This document shows, piece after piece, positions 8,020-17,950 of a stretch of DNA of 64,000 nucleotides (position 1 is the first letter of the stretch; every line of letters starts with the position of its first letter). The translations under genes and the position numbers were made by a program. The stretch covers positions 124,001-188,000 of the forward strand of contig NZ_CP101460.1 of NCBI RefSeq assembly GCF_024362525.1. The letters run 5' to 3'. Source of the stretch: Natrononativus amylolyticus (lineage in GTDB: Archaea > Halobacteriota > Halobacteria > Halobacteriales > Natrialbaceae). The notes beneath the pieces are model-generated. The model saw only the letters and a program-made list of their open reading frames with translations. It did not search any database and had not been told where the DNA came from.

Positions 8020-8421
8020 CTACACCGACTGGCCGCCGGCCCGGTCGCGGTACGTTCCGAGGAGTTCCTCGAGAATCAGACACTCCTGGTCGGTGGGGTC
8101 GTAGTGGGTGTCGATGAAGCGTTCGGCGGCCTCGTAGTTCCCCCGGAGACCGTACTTCCGGATCGTGATCACGGCGTCGAGAAAGAACGTCCCACCGTCG
8201 GTTCCGATCGCCCCCGGCTGTACCTGCTCGTCGATACGGAGCTCGGACTTGATCTCGTCGAAGTTGAACGTCTCGACCTCGTGGTCGGGGTTGACGAGCG
8301 TGAGAACGTACTCCGCGGAGAACCGGTAGAACTCGGACTTGCTCTCGAACATCCCGTCTTCGACGAGGGCGTCGATCTCCTCGACGACGTCGTCCGGGTA
8401 CCTGACGGTGTCCTTGGCCAT
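8020..8421 (-). CDS. Ribbon-helix-helix (CopG-type) regulator with C-terminal domain
   Basis: 133 residues. The first 45 residues (MAKDTVRYPDDVVEEIDALVEDGMFESKSEFYRFSAEYVL) fit a MetJ/Arc/CopG ribbon-helix-helix: a short strand, helix A, a turn with G, then helix B beginning SKSEFYR. The rest is acidic and unrecognised, ending EELLGTYRDRAGGQSV. ATG at 8421 gives a start at the DNA-binding strand; the frame is open 17 codons further up but those residues are basic and unlikely. A TATA-like ATTACGA lies about 27-30 bases upstream (near 8448-8454). Convergent with the rhomboid-like gene; its targets cannot be told from here. Confidence 0.8.
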   Translation of the reverse strand: MAKDTVRYPDDVVEEIDALVEDGMFESKSEFYRFSAEYVLTLVNPDHEVETFNFDEIKSELRIDEQVQPGAIGTDGGTFFLDAVITIRKYGLRGNYEAAERFIDTHYDPTDQECLILEELLGTYRDRAGGQSV

Positions 8422-8569
8422 ACGTACGAGAACACGTCGCCGAATCGTAATGACTGTTTCGGGGTACCGCACTCGAGTGGGGAAGGCGGTTCGCGACGGA
8501 CGAGGGGAAATCGAGGGCGGCGTTTTCGGGGACGAGAGGCGCCGTCACCCAATTAGTGCTCTCAACAGG

Positions 8570-8580
8570 TTTATTATTTA
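8570..8580 (+). promoter_or_regulatory. TATA box for the MTH865-family gene
   Basis: TTTATTATTTA, centred 28 bases before the ATG at 8603, flanked by GC-rich sequence. One of the clearest promoters in the window; implies a leaderless transcript. Confidence 0.65.
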
Positions 8581-8602
8581 TCCGCGTGAAGGGCCGGGTG
8601 CA

Positions 8603-8854
8603 ATGGCAGACGAAGCGGAACTCCGTGAGCAGATGACCGAGGCGTTCGAAGGCGCAGACTACCCGATCTCGAGTCCGATGGATCTCGTTCCGGCGCTCCC
8701 GAACGGGCCGGGGACGAAGTTCGAGTCCGAGGAGTTCTCGATGACGGCGATGGAACTCAACACCAAACTCGACGGCGGCGACTTCCCCTACGAGAACGTC
8801 GACGCCTTCGTCGACGACGTTATCGAGCAGTTGAAAGAACAGGACTACCTCTGA
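8603..8854 (+). CDS. MTH865-family small protein
   Basis: 83 residues, acidic and helical. The pattern ADYPISSPMDLVPALPNGPGTKFESEEFSMTAMEL matches the archaeal MTH865 family as I know it (a small protein of known fold and unknown role): a loop PISSPMDL, the G-P-T-F turn and a C-terminal helix ending in aromatic and leucine residues. It is a single gene with its own strong TATA box, so it is probably well expressed. Confidence 0.8.
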   Translation: MADEAELREQMTEAFEGADYPISSPMDLVPALPNGPGTKFESEEFSMTAMELNTKLDGGDFPYENVDAFVDDVIEQLKEQDYL

Positions 8855-8940
8855 ACGCGGGCGCCGGCGCTCGTCGGGGAGTCTGTCGAGACCCGTACGT
8901 CCCGCCGACTTCGTCCGGACGGCCCGGTTCGAGCCGTCGA

Positions 8941-9090
8941 CTATCGAGTCTGTATCATAGCGATATCGACGGTCTCACACGTCGGACACGCCGTTTCCGC
9001 AGTGTCGACCGTCGTTCCACAGCGTCGGCACTCGTAGAGGACGTTCCCACCGTCCTCCCGAAATAACACTGTCTTGATGAGTTCGAGCAT
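8941..9090 (-). CDS. Small zinc-ribbon protein (49 residues)
   Basis: Reading leftward from ATG 9090 gives 49 residues beginning MLELIKTVLF. Two CxxC pairs (Cys21/Cys24 in YECRRCG and Cys35/Cys38 in CPTC) form a classic zinc knuckle pair, preceded by a hydrophobic N-terminal helix. Haloarchaea encode many such micro-proteins. The codon pattern has GC-rich third positions like its neighbours. It stands alone between the MTH865-family gene and a divergent HTH_10 regulator. Function unknown; nucleic-acid or protein binding is likely. Confidence 0.75.
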   Translation of the reverse strand: MLELIKTVLFREDGGNVLYECRRCGTTVDTAETACPTCETVDIAMIQTR

Positions 9091-9287
9091 TCACCCTTCC
9101 CACCCCACCGTTAGCACGGCACGTACATAACTCCCCTGTACCGTTTCCCGAGAACTGTTCGAGGGAAGCGCGAACGCCACGCTCGCCCATCGGCGGGAAA
9201 ACGATGGTCAGGCTTTTGGTGATCGGAGCACTTGCATCAGCAGAGATATCGTCCGGCTATCGGCCGCGAACTCAGGGTACCTACAGT

Positions 9288-11333
9288 ATGACGAGTCAGC
9301 GTCGACACCAGAGTCAACGCAGCGTGACGAGCCAGCACCAGCAGGGCCCGATCGTGCTCGTATCGGACCGCGACCGGAGCGACCTCTACGAGCGGCTTCG
9401 AACGGCGACCGATCGCTCGGTCACGAGCGTGACCGCCACGGGCGAGTTCTCGCTCCCAATCGAAGGCGCCCGCGGCGTCGTTATCGAACTCGACTGTCCG
9501 GACCGAACTCGACGCGTCCTCGAGCGGATCAGTGCGGCCGAGACGGCGGTTCCGACGGTGGTCGCCCCGCGAAACGGAAGCGAGCGACTCGCCGCGACAG
9601 CCCTCCAGGCGGGAGCGACCGAGTACGTTCCGAGCGACGTCGAGGAGCCGGCAGATCGGGTGCTCGAGGCCCTCGCGTCGGCGAACGGGACGCGAGAGCG
9701 GACGACAGTCGAATCGACCGCTCGAGAAGACGGCGAGGCGACGAGCGACGACCGGCTAGACCGGGTGTTCAGCACGACCCTCCCCGACGAGGCGTTCGTG
9801 ATCAGCGAGGACGGCACCTACCTCGAAGCGAACACGCCCACCGAATCCGCGAACATGAAGACCGCGCCGGCGGATCAACTGGTCGGAGAGCGCCTGGACG
9901 ACGTCTTCCCCGACGACGTCGCCGACCGCCTACAGGAGTGCGTCGAGCGGACCCTCGAGACGAACGAGGAGCAATCTATCGAGTACAAAGCAGCGACCGA
10001 AGAGGGGCTACGGTGGTTCGAAGGAAAAGTCATTCCCGCCGACGAACGGGTCGCGGGCGAGCGCGCCGTCATCTGGCTCGCACGAGACATCACCCAGCGA
10101 GCGAAACGCGAGCGGGACGTGCGACAGCACCGCGACCGCCTCGAGACCCTCGACCGGATCAACGTCGTCGTCAGGCAGGTCATCCAGACGCTGGTCGAGG
10201 CGCCGACCCGCTCGACGATCGAACAGGAAGTCTGTGAACGGCTCGTCGACTCGGAGCTCTACTGTGGCTCCTGGATCGGCGAACTGGCCGGCGAGGGAAC
10301 CGTTCACTACCGGACCGGGGCGGGCGAGGCGGAGACGTTCATCGAGCGCGTCAGCGATCTCTCGACGGATCGGGAACGCCCCGTCGTGACGGCGATGCAA
10401 ACCGGAGAGATCATGGTGGACAACGAGATGCTCCAAAATCCCGAGATGCCGGCGGGGCTACAGGAAGCGGCGCAGCTTCACGACATCCGGTCTGCGATCG
10501 CCGTGCCGATCAGCTACGACAACGCCGTCTACGGGGTTCTCGCCGTTCTCGCGACGCGCGAGGACGCCTTCGGCGGGCGCGAGCAGGACGCGTTCCGACT
10601 GCTCGGAGAGACGATCGGGTTCGCGATCAACGCGGTGAAGAACCGGCGGCTACTCTTTTCTGACGCCGTCGTCGAACTCGAGTTACGCATCTCCGGCGGC
10701 GACACGTTCTCGTTCGATCTCTCGGAAGAACACGACTGCTCCGCCTACCTCGAGTGGACCGGCACCAACAGCAACGGGCGGGTCTACCAGTACGTCACGT
10801 TCGAAGGGATCGACGGACAGACCGTCCTCGAGAAGGCGAGCGCCCACGAGTCGATCGAGGAGTGTCGGCTGATCCACGACGGGGACGACAGGTGCACGAT
10901 CGAGATCCGACTCCACGAGTCGGGCGTCCGGACGCTCACGGACCACGGCGTGACGATCCGGGACATCACCGTCAGCGAGGGGAGCGGAACGGTTATCGTG
11001 GAGGTTCCCCGCGACGCCGACGTCCGCGAGATCGTCGACGCGATGAAACGGGTGTACGAGGACACCGAGCTGGTGGCCAGACGCGAGATCGACCAGCCAG
11101 TCCAGACGGCGATCGAACGCCGCGAGGGGATTCTCGACCGGCTCACGGACCGACAGCTGACGGCGCTTCGACTGGCGTACTACGGCGGCTACTTCGACTG
11201 GCCCCGCGGAAGCACCGGCGAAGAGATCGCCGAGGCGATGGACGTCACGCCCCCCACCATGCACCAGCACCTCCGGCGAGGGCTGTACGAACTGCTCAGC
11301 GAGTTCTTCGAGGAGGGAGGCGGTACCGGCTAG
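9288..11333 (+). CDS. Bacterio-opsin-activator-type regulator: PAS, GAF, BAT sensor, HTH_10
   Basis: 681 residues. Order: a receiver-like N-terminal region (about 18-130) without a clear phospho-acceptor; PAS at about 160-285 ending in VIWLARDITQRAKRE; GAF at about 305-450 (AIAVPISYDNAVYGVLAVLAT, ETIGFAINAVKNRRLL); the BAT sensor-association domain at about 458-600 (VVELELRISGGD, VTFEGIDGQTVLEKASAH); HTH_10 at about 618-670 (LTDRQLTALRLAYYGGYFDWPRGSTGEEIAEAMDV). It is a one-component transcription factor expected to sense a small ligand, redox state or light. The ATG at 9288 follows an open but poor stretch; an earlier start at 9204 is possible. The gene converges on the hut operon. Confidence 0.88.
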   Translation: MTSQRRHQSQRSVTSQHQQGPIVLVSDRDRSDLYERLRTATDRSVTSVTATGEFSLPIEGARGVVIELDCPDRTRRVLERISAAETAVPTVVAPRNGSERLAATALQAGATEYVPSDVEEPADRVLEALASANGTRERTTVESTAREDGEATSDDRLDRVFSTTLPDEAFVISEDGTYLEANTPTESANMKTAPADQLVGERLDDVFPDDVADRLQECVERTLETNEEQSIEYKAATEEGLRWFEGKVIPADERVAGERAVIWLARDITQRAKRERDVRQHRDRLETLDRINVVVRQVIQTLVEAPTRSTIEQEVCERLVDSELYCGSWIGELAGEGTVHYRTGAGEAETFIERVSDLSTDRERPVVTAMQTGEIMVDNEMLQNPEMPAGLQEAAQLHDIRSAIAVPISYDNAVYGVLAVLATREDAFGGREQDAFRLLGETIGFAINAVKNRRLLFSDAVVELELRISGGDTFSFDLSEEHDCSAYLEWTGTNSNGRVYQYVTFEGIDGQTVLEKASAHESIEECRLIHDGDDRCTIEIRLHESGVRTLTDHGVTIRDITVSEGSGTVIVEVPRDADVREIVDAMKRVYEDTELVARREIDQPVQTAIERREGILDRLTDRQLTALRLAYYGGYFDWPRGSTGEEIAEAMDVTPPTMHQHLRRGLYELLSEFFEEGGGTG

Positions 11334-11573
11334 CGACGCGAAAGACCCTAAAGTATTAGGCCCCGATGTTGTATAGGATGCCCACGAACTAGCGCCCGCT
11401 GCTCGGTATTGTTCGCATAACCGCCGACGTTCACGGGCGTGCGGGGATCGGTAGGTGGTAACGATCGAATGGTGACCCCGCACGCCCATCGGCCTTCACG
11501 AGGTGAAGGCAGATACCAGTACGAACCCCGGAGTGATAACAGTACCCACCGGCAGGGACCCGGCGTTGTCGAC

Positions 11574-13190
11574 TCAGCGCTCCGACAGCCCCGCCGCCAC
11601 CGCCTCCTCGAGCAGCCCGCGTTCGATCAACGCGACGGCCTGTTCGACGTCTACGTGTACCGGCCGATCCTCCTCGAGCGGCGGGACGACCTCCCGGATC
11701 AGGTCGTAGGCCGCGCCCGTCCCGGCGCCGAACGCGAGCGGGGTTTCGGCGTCGAAGGCGTCGTCGACGAACTCGGCGGCCTGAGCGGCGCAGACCAGTT
11801 CCGCCGCGACGACGGTCGTGGCGTTTTCGAGCGCCCGGCGAACGTTCGTCGCCGACTGGGCGCTCATACTGACGTGATCCTCCTGGCCGCCGCTGACCGG
11901 CGTGTTGTCGATCGAGGCGGGGCCGAGCGAGCGGATCTCGTTGAGCAGGGCGGCGGCGGTGTACTGGGCGATCATGTACCCCGAGCGGAGCCCGCTCTCG
12001 GGGGCGAGAAACGGCGGCAGGTGCGGCTCCTGGAGGTTCGGGTTCAACAACCGATCGGTGCGACGCTCGGAGACGGCCGCGAGGTCCGCGAGTGCGAGTC
12101 TCACGTACTCGAGTCTGAGCGCCAGCGGGATGCCGTGGAAGTTCCCCCCGGAGAGCACCGCCGCCCGGTCGGTGCCCGAGGCGCGGTCGTCGACCCGCCC
12201 GGCGTCGAAGACGAGCGGGTTGTCCGTGGCGCTGTTGAGTTCGATCTCGACGGCCTCGCGAAGGTGGGCGACCGCGTCGCGGACGGCGCCGTGGACCTGC
12301 GGGAGACACCGCAGCGAGTAGGCGTCCTGCACCCGGTCGCAGTTCCGGTGGGCCTCGACGACCTCGCTGTCGGCCGTGAGCTCCCTGATTCGGGCGGCGC
12401 TCTCGAGCTGGCCCGCGTGCGGGCGGACCTCGTGGATCGCCGGGTCCGAGCTGGCCGTGGTCCCCAGCGTCACCTCCGTCGTGAACGCCCCGGCGACGTC
12501 GGCCGCCTCGAGGAGTCGCTCGGCGTCGACGACGACCAGCGAGGCGAGCCCGACGGTTAGCTGGGTGCCGTTGATCAGCGCGAGCCCCTCCTTGGGTGCG
12601 AGCGAGAGCGGTTCGAGCCCCGCCGCCCGCAGCGCTTCTTCACCGGAAACCCGGTGTGACGTCCCCGGCTCACTACCCGTGGGCTCGTCGACGATCGCCT
12701 CGCCCTCGCCGAGCAGGACGAGCGACATGTGTGCGAGCGGGGCGAGGTCGCCGCTCGCACCCAGACTGCCGCGGGATTTCACGACCGGGTGGACGCCCTC
12801 GTTACACAGGGTGAGGAGGTGGTCGACCACGGTCTCGCGGACCCCCGAGTACCCCTTGACGAGCGCGTTGATTCGGGTCACCATCATCGCGCGGACCTCC
12901 TCGACGGTCAGTTCGCGCCCCGCGCCGGCGGCGTGGCTCCGGACGAGGTTCGTCTGGAGGCGTTCGATCTTCTCTGGCGGGATGCGCTGGTCGACCAGTT
13001 CGCCGAACCCCGTGTTGAGCCCGTACACCGGCTCGCCGCTCTCGACGACGTCCTCGACGCGCTCGCGGGATTCACGTACCCGTTCGCGAGCACCGGGAGC
13101 GATCTCGATTTCGGCGCCGTCTCGAGCCACCGCCGCGACCTCCTCCGGCGTCAGCAACTCGCCGTCGAGTTCGACCGGGGGTCGCGTCAC
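11574..13190 (-). CDS. hutH: Histidine ammonia-lyase
   Basis: 538 residues; converts L-histidine to urocanate and ammonia, the first step of histidine catabolism. The MIO-forming triad Ala145-Ser146-Gly147 lies in SRGSLGASGDLAPLAH. Other family blocks are YGLNTGFGELVDQRI, RSHAAGAG, LINGTQ, QDAYSLRCLPQVHGA, ATDNPLVFD and SGGNFHGIPLAL. It is the last gene of the hut operon; its ATG overlaps the hutI stop by 4 bases. A perfect 20-base ORB core lies within it at 12639-12658, where the coding strand reads SHRVSGEE. Confidence 0.97.
   Translation of the reverse strand: MTRPPVELDGELLTPEEVAAVARDGAEIEIAPGARERVRESRERVEDVVESGEPVYGLNTGFGELVDQRIPPEKIERLQTNLVRSHAAGAGRELTVEEVRAMMVTRINALVKGYSGVRETVVDHLLTLCNEGVHPVVKSRGSLGASGDLAPLAHMSLVLLGEGEAIVDEPTGSEPGTSHRVSGEEALRAAGLEPLSLAPKEGLALINGTQLTVGLASLVVVDAERLLEAADVAGAFTTEVTLGTTASSDPAIHEVRPHAGQLESAARIRELTADSEVVEAHRNCDRVQDAYSLRCLPQVHGAVRDAVAHLREAVEIELNSATDNPLVFDAGRVDDRASGTDRAAVLSGGNFHGIPLALRLEYVRLALADLAAVSERRTDRLLNPNLQEPHLPPFLAPESGLRSGYMIAQYTAAALLNEIRSLGPASIDNTPVSGGQEDHVSMSAQSATNVRRALENATTVVAAELVCAAQAAEFVDDAFDAETPLAFGAGTGAAYDLIREVVPPLEEDRPVHVDVEQAVALIERGLLEEAVAAGLSER
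12639..12658 (+). other. Perfect ORB-type origin recognition core inside hutH
   Basis: TTCACCGGAAACCCGGTGTG matches all 20 bases of the core found in three full copies at the origin (28297, 28496 and 28549). It sits in coding sequence about 15 kb from the origin. Chance occurrence of an exact 20-mer here is negligible, so it is likely an Orc1/Cdc6 binding site or a copied origin sequence kept in frame. Confidence 0.75.
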
Positions 13191-14470
13191 GGCCGATCAC
13201 CCGTCCGGGCCGCGACGACACCGCCTTTGAGCACCGTTTCGACCGCCGAGGTGTCGAACCGGTAGGCGACGTGGGCGTACGACGGCGCCTCGAGCACCAG
13301 CGCGTCGGCCGGTGCGCCCTCGCGAAGCGTTCCCGTGCCGTCGTCGCGGTCGATCGCGAGCGCTGCGTTCTTCGTCGCGGCGACGAGCGCCTCCGCGGGA
13401 GTCATCCCCATCTCGACGCACGACAGCGTCTGGACGAATTCCATCGACCGCGAGTGACAGTTAGGGTTGAAGTCTGTCGCGACCGCCACCGGCGCGCCGG
13501 CGTCGAGGAACGCCCGCGCGTCGGCGTAGTCGGCACCGAGGCCGAACGCGGTACCCGGCAGCAAGACGGGGACGGTTCCGGCCTCGATCAGCGCCTCGAC
13601 GTCCTCGTCGGTCGAGTGGAGCAGGTGGTCCGCACTCGCCGCTCCCACCTCGGCCGCGAGTTTCGTTCCGCCCAGATGCGAGAGTTCCTCGGCGTGGACC
13701 TTCGGCGTCAGGTCGTGTTCGATGCCGGCCTCGAGCACCCGCCTCGACTGGGAGACGTTGAAGACGCCCTGCTCGCAGAAGACGTCGCAGAACTCGGCGA
13801 TCCCCTGGTCGGCGACGGCGGGGAGCTGTTCCTCAACGACCTCGTCGACGTACTCCGCAGCGTCCCGACCTTCGGGGACGGCGTGGGCGCCCAGGAACGT
13901 CGGGACGAGGTCGATCGGGTGGCGCTCGTCGGCGCGGGCGATCGCCTCGAGCGTCCGAAGTTCGGTCTCGGTCTCGAGGCCGTACCCCGATTTGACCTCG
14001 ACCGTGGTCGACCCGCGGGCGAGCATGACGTCGAGGTGGGCGAGGAGGTTCTCGACCAGATCGTCGGTACTCGTCTCCCGCGTGGCGCGGACGGTTCGTA
14101 AAATGCCTCCGCCCTCCGCGAGGATCTCCTGGTACGTCTTCCCGCGCAGTTTCGCCTCGAACTCGTCGGATCTGTCGCCCGCGAAGACGGCGTGGGTGTG
14201 CGGGTCGACGAATCCGGGAACCACCGCCTTCCCGCTCGCGTCGACGGCGGTATCGGCGTTTTCGATCGGGTACTCGCGCGTGAGTTCGTCGGTCGGCCCG
14301 GTCGCGACGACCTCGCCGCCGACGGCGACGAGCGCGGCGTCCTCGAGGATCTCGAGTGGCCGGTCCGACCTCGTGTCCGGGTCCGCGGGACCGACGACGA
14401 GTTCGGCGGCGTCGTGGACGACCGTCGTGTGCCCGGCGGCGCCCTTCGGGCCCGCTCCGGGGGCCGTCAT
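13187..14470 (-). CDS. hutI: Imidazolonepropionase
   Basis: 427 residues, amidohydrolase superfamily; hydrolyses 4-imidazolone-5-propionate to N-formimidoyl-L-glutamate. Metal-binding HxH is in [52 protein letters not shown] and [13 protein letters not shown] are hallmarks of HutI. ATG at 14470 overlaps the hutG stop by 4 bases; the open frame above it lies inside hutG and was discarded. Third gene of the operon. Confidence 0.96.
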   Translation of the reverse strand: MTAPGAGPKGAAGHTTVVHDAAELVVGPADPDTRSDRPLEILEDAALVAVGGEVVATGPTDELTREYPIENADTAVDASGKAVVPGFVDPHTHAVFAGDRSDEFEAKLRGKTYQEILAEGGGILRTVRATRETSTDDLVENLLAHLDVMLARGSTTVEVKSGYGLETETELRTLEAIARADERHPIDLVPTFLGAHAVPEGRDAAEYVDEVVEEQLPAVADQGIAEFCDVFCEQGVFNVSQSRRVLEAGIEHDLTPKVHAEELSHLGGTKLAAEVGAASADHLLHSTDEDVEALIEAGTVPVLLPGTAFGLGADYADARAFLDAGAPVAVATDFNPNCHSRSMEFVQTLSCVEMGMTPAEALVAATKNAALAIDRDDGTGTLREGAPADALVLEAPSYAHVAYRFDTSAVETVLKGGVVAARTGDRP

Positions 14471-15468
14471 CGGCGACCCACCCCGTAGCCCGCGAGGAAG
14501 TGCGCGACCGCGCGGGCGGCTGCGTCGACGGTCAGCCCGTCCCGGTCGAGCGGCGGGGCACACTCGACGACCTCGAAGCCGGCGACGCGATCGTCGCCCG
14601 CCAGCACGCGCAGGAGTCTGAACAGTTCGCGCGTCGAGAGCCCGCCCGGCGTCGGCGCGCTCACCCCCGGCGCGGCGCTCGCGTCGAGGACGTCGCAGTC
14701 GACGCTCACGTACAGGGTGTCGACGGAAAGCGCCTCGAGCGCCAGCGTCGCCGCGGCGACCGGATCGTCGCCGACCTCCTCGGCGGTGACGATCTCGCCG
14801 CCGCGCTCGCGGACGAACTCGTGATACGGGCCGGCGGTTTCGAAGTGGCGCGCGCCGAGACAGACGTAGCCCTCGAGGCCGGCCTCGAACAGCTGGCGGT
14901 ACGGGGTTCCGCTGGTCGCCTCCCCCCGGAGCTCGCGGACGTCGAGGTGGGCGTCGAGGTTGACGACGCCGACCGACTCGTGAGACTCGAGCAACGGCGC
15001 GACGTTCGCGTAGGTCAGGGAGTTGTCGCCGCCGAGGAAGACCGGCAGGGCCTCGAGGTCGTAGACCGCCGCAGTTACCCCTTGCAGGCGGCGCTGGACG
15101 GATTCGACCGGCTCGTCGGCGGGCTCCGTGGTATCCGTCTCGGCGTCGACGAGCGTCGCAACGTCGCCGAGATCGCCGATCCGGGCGACGTCTCCGGCGT
15201 CGAAGTGGTGTGTTTTCGTCCGCGCGAGCGACCGCCTGATCGCCGTCGGACCGTCCGCCGCGCCCGCCCGGCCGATCACCGCGCCGTCGAACGGCTCGCC
15301 GACGAGAACGGCGGTCGCGGCATCGGCGTCGGCCGTCGACACGTCCGCGACGGCGTGGCCGAACAGGTCGTCGTTCGGGTCGTCGGTTCGGGCGACGTCG
15401 GTCCAGCCGCCGGCGGCCCCCCAGTCGGGGTGCGTGACGAACTCGCCGCCCGCGAACCCGCCGGTCAT
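14467..15468 (-). CDS. hutG: Formimidoylglutamase (arginase/ureohydrolase family)
   Basis: 333 residues; expected to hydrolyse N-formimidoyl-L-glutamate to glutamate and formamide. The ureohydrolase metal motifs are GGDNS (146-150), DAHLD (172-176) and SVDCDVLD (255-262). Asp172, His174, Asp176, Asp257 and Asp259 are in place, but the first ligand, normally His in GGDHS, is Asn149. Position between hutU and hutI supports the role. The ATG overlaps the hutU stop by 4 bases. Other ureohydrolase substrates cannot be excluded but the operon argues against them. Confidence 0.9.
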   Translation of the reverse strand: MTGGFAGGEFVTHPDWGAAGGWTDVARTDDPNDDLFGHAVADVSTADADAATAVLVGEPFDGAVIGRAGAADGPTAIRRSLARTKTHHFDAGDVARIGDLGDVATLVDAETDTTEPADEPVESVQRRLQGVTAAVYDLEALPVFLGGDNSLTYANVAPLLESHESVGVVNLDAHLDVRELRGEATSGTPYRQLFEAGLEGYVCLGARHFETAGPYHEFVRERGGEIVTAEEVGDDPVAAATLALEALSVDTLYVSVDCDVLDASAAPGVSAPTPGGLSTRELFRLLRVLAGDDRVAGFEVVECAPPLDRDGLTVDAAARAVAHFLAGYGVGRR

Positions 15469-17207
15469 CGGTCCACCCCCTCCATCGGGACGTGAACCCC
15501 CGACTCGCGGGCCTCCTCGAGTGCCTCCTCGTACCCCGCGTCCGCGTGGCGGACCACGCCCATACCGGGGTCGGTGGTGTACACGCGCCGCGCCTTCTCA
15601 GCGGCGAGGTCGGAGCCGTCGAGGACGACGTGGTTGTTCGTGTGCAGGGAGTTGCCGATGCCGACGCCGCCGCCGTCGTGGACGGAGACGATGTCGGCGC
15701 CCGCGGCGGTGTTCAAGAGTGCGTTGAGGATCGGCCAGTCGGCGACGGCGTCGGTTCCGTCGCGCATCGCCTCGGTCTCGCGGTTCGGACTCGCGACGGA
15801 GCCGGCGTCCAGGTGATCCCGCGTGACGACGATCGGCGCCGAGATTTCGCCCTCCGCGACGAGGTCGTTGATCCGCAGCGCGAACCGGGCGCGCTCGGTC
15901 AACCCGTCGGAGTCGTCGGCGGATTGGTAGCCGAGCCAGCAGACCCGCGAGGGCAGCCCCTGGAACGCGACCTGCTCCTGGGCGAGGTCGATCCAGCGGT
16001 GGAGGTGGTCCTTCTCCGGAAACAGCTCTTTGACGGCCTCGTCGGTGCGGTGGATGTCGGCGGGATCGCCGGAGAGCGCCGCCCAGCGGAACGGTCCCTT
16101 CCCGCGACAGAACAGCGGCCGGATGTAGGCGGGAACGAACCCCGGAAAGTCGAAGGCCGTCTCGTGGCCGCGGTGTTCCTGGACCTGTCCGCGGATGTTG
16201 TTGCCGTACTCGAAGGCGATCGCGCCCGCCTCCTGCATGGCGAGGATGCCGTCGACGTGGCGCTCCATCGTATCGAGGCTCTCCTCGACGTAGGTTTCCG
16301 GATCGTTCTCGCGGAGGTCGTCGGCCTCGGCGACCGTGTAGCCGGAGGGGTAGTAGCCCTCGAGTTCGTCGTGGGCGCTGGTCTGGTCGGTGATCACGTC
16401 CGGGACGAACCCCCGTTCTCGCATCTCTTCGAGCACGTCGGCGGCGTTCGCGTGGACGCCGACGCTGTACGGTTCGCCCGCGGCCGCGGCCGCCTCGGCC
16501 GCTTCGATCGCTTCCTCGAGGTCGTCCGTCTTCTCCATACAGTAACCCGTGTCGATCCGGCGGTCGATCCGGCGCTCGTCGACCTCTGCGGCGATACAGA
16601 CGCCGTGGTTCATCGTCACCGCGAGCGGCTGTGCGCCGCCCATCCCGCCCAGACCGCCGGTGACGACGATCTTGCCGCGGAGTCCGTCCCCGTCGGGGTA
16701 GTGCTTGGCCGCGAGTTCGGCGAGCGTTTCGTAGGTTCCCTGGATGATTCCCTGGGTACCGATGTACGCCCACGAACCCGCGGTCATCTGGCCGTACATG
16801 ATCTTCCCCTCGGCCTCGAGTTCGTGGAAGTGCTCCCAGTCGTCCCACTTCCCGACGAGGTTCGAGTTCGCGATGAGCACCCGCGGGGCGCGCTCGTGGG
16901 TGGTGAACCGACCGACCGGCTTGCCGGACTGGACCAGGAGGGTCTCCTCGTCACCGAGGTCGCGGAGTTCGTCGCAGATCGCGTCGTAGGCGTCCCACGA
17001 GCGGGCGGCCCGCCCGGTCCCGCCGTAGACGACGAGGTCTTCGGGTCGCTCGGCGACCTCGGGATCGAGGTTGTTGTTGAGCATGCGAAATGCGGCTTCC
17101 TGGCGCCAGCCGCGACACTCGAGGTCGGTTCCGGTCGGTGCACCCCGGTACTCGAGCCACTGGTCGCTCGGTTCGCCTACGCCGACGGCGGCGTCTGGTG
17201 ACTGCAT
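15465..17207 (-). CDS. hutU: Urocanate hydratase
   Basis: 580 residues; hydrates urocanate to imidazolonepropionate using tightly bound NAD+. Family blocks include [24 protein letters not shown]-type sequence near the N-terminus (CRGWRQEAA), [30 protein letters not shown] (NAD binding), [17 protein letters not shown], and [15 protein letters not shown] with the conserved cysteine. The ATG at 17207 follows by 10 codons an in-frame TTG; the ATG gives the better start. First gene of the hut operon, transcribed divergently from an HTH_10 gene 86 bases away. Confidence 0.97.
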   Translation of the reverse strand: MQSPDAAVGVGEPSDQWLEYRGAPTGTDLECRGWRQEAAFRMLNNNLDPEVAERPEDLVVYGGTGRAARSWDAYDAICDELRDLGDEETLLVQSGKPVGRFTTHERAPRVLIANSNLVGKWDDWEHFHELEAEGKIMYGQMTAGSWAYIGTQGIIQGTYETLAELAAKHYPDGDGLRGKIVVTGGLGGMGGAQPLAVTMNHGVCIAAEVDERRIDRRIDTGYCMEKTDDLEEAIEAAEAAAAAGEPYSVGVHANAADVLEEMRERGFVPDVITDQTSAHDELEGYYPSGYTVAEADDLRENDPETYVEESLDTMERHVDGILAMQEAGAIAFEYGNNIRGQVQEHRGHETAFDFPGFVPAYIRPLFCRGKGPFRWAALSGDPADIHRTDEAVKELFPEKDHLHRWIDLAQEQVAFQGLPSRVCWLGYQSADDSDGLTERARFALRINDLVAEGEISAPIVVTRDHLDAGSVASPNRETEAMRDGTDAVADWPILNALLNTAAGADIVSVHDGGGVGIGNSLHTNNHVVLDGSDLAAEKARRVYTTDPGMGVVRHADAGYEEALEEARESGVHVPMEGVDR

Positions 17208-17263
17208 ATGGGTGTACCGTTGGATCGGGGTCGTCAAGGGAGCACAGTGAGCGTATGCCGGGT

Positions 17264-17275
17264 GATATATATACC
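17264..17275. promoter_or_regulatory. Strong TATA box in the hut divergent region
   Basis: GATATATATACC lies about 25 bases before the ATG of the HTH_10 gene, so that transcript should be leaderless. The core is symmetrical and is the only strong AT-rich box in the 86-base gap, so it might also serve hutU, which would then have about a 30-base leader. Confidence 0.55.
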
Positions 17276-17293
17276 GACCGTCGTACTGGGTGT

Positions 17294-17950
17294 ATGCACG
17301 AAGCGATCTTCCGGCTCGCGGGAACGGAGGGGTACGCGGCTCTGACCCGCGAGTTCGACGCCCGACTCTCGCTGTGGTGTAACGACCACAGCGACCTGTT
17401 GCAGGTCCGGTGTAGCTCCGGCGACGCGGCCGACGTGCTCGAGCGAATCGACGCGATCGCCGGCGTCGACGACGCGCTCGTCGAGGAGACGGCGGTCGTC
17501 GCCGTCACCGACGGCTGCATCAAAGACCACGATACGCCGACCGTCGATCCGCACCTCGACGCCCACGGCTGTCTGCTCTTGCCGCCGCTCACCTACGAGA
17601 ACGGCGCCCGACTCTGTCGCGTGCTCGCGCTCGACGCCGACCGGTTGACGGCGTGTTACCGGTCGCTGCTCGAGGCGTTCGACGTAACCGTCGACGCCAA
17701 GCGAACCCTCGAGGTGCTGCCGTCCGTCCAGTCGCCGTTCGACCTCGAGCGAAACCTCCCCGAGCTAACCAGTCGACAGCGAGAGGTGTTCGTGCTGGCC
17801 TACGAACGGGGATACTACGAACTGCCACGCGAGACGACGATGGTCGACATCGCCGCCACGCTGGAGATCGATCGTCGGACGGCAGAGGAACACCGTCGCC
17901 GTGCGGAGCGAAAGCTTCTGGGAGCACTCGCGAGACATCGGCTGGCGTGA
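17294..17950 (+). CDS. HTH_10 (Bat-type) regulator, probable regulator of hut
   Basis: 218 residues. The C-terminal 55 residues ([51 protein letters not shown]) are the HTH_10 domain; the rest is the small sensor-type domain common in short haloarchaeal HTH_10 proteins, with several cysteines (Cys27, 39, 77 and more). The ATG follows a strong TATA box at leaderless distance. Divergence from hutU across 86 bases suggests control of histidine catabolism, perhaps with histidine or urocanate as ligand; this is inference from position. Confidence 0.82.
   Translation: MHEAIFRLAGTEGYAALTREFDARLSLWCNDHSDLLQVRCSSGDAADVLERIDAIAGVDDALVEETAVVAVTDGCIKDHDTPTVDPHLDAHGCLLLPPLTYENGARLCRVLALDADRLTACYRSLLEAFDVTVDAKRTLEVLPSVQSPFDLERNLPELTSRQREVFVLAYERGYYELPRETTMVDIAATLEIDRRTAEEHRRRAERKLLGALARHRLA

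Noticed and set aside
17208-17237. Longer hutU start (TTG at 17237)
   Set aside because: Adds ten residues that are not in the urocanase family; the ATG at 17207 is better.
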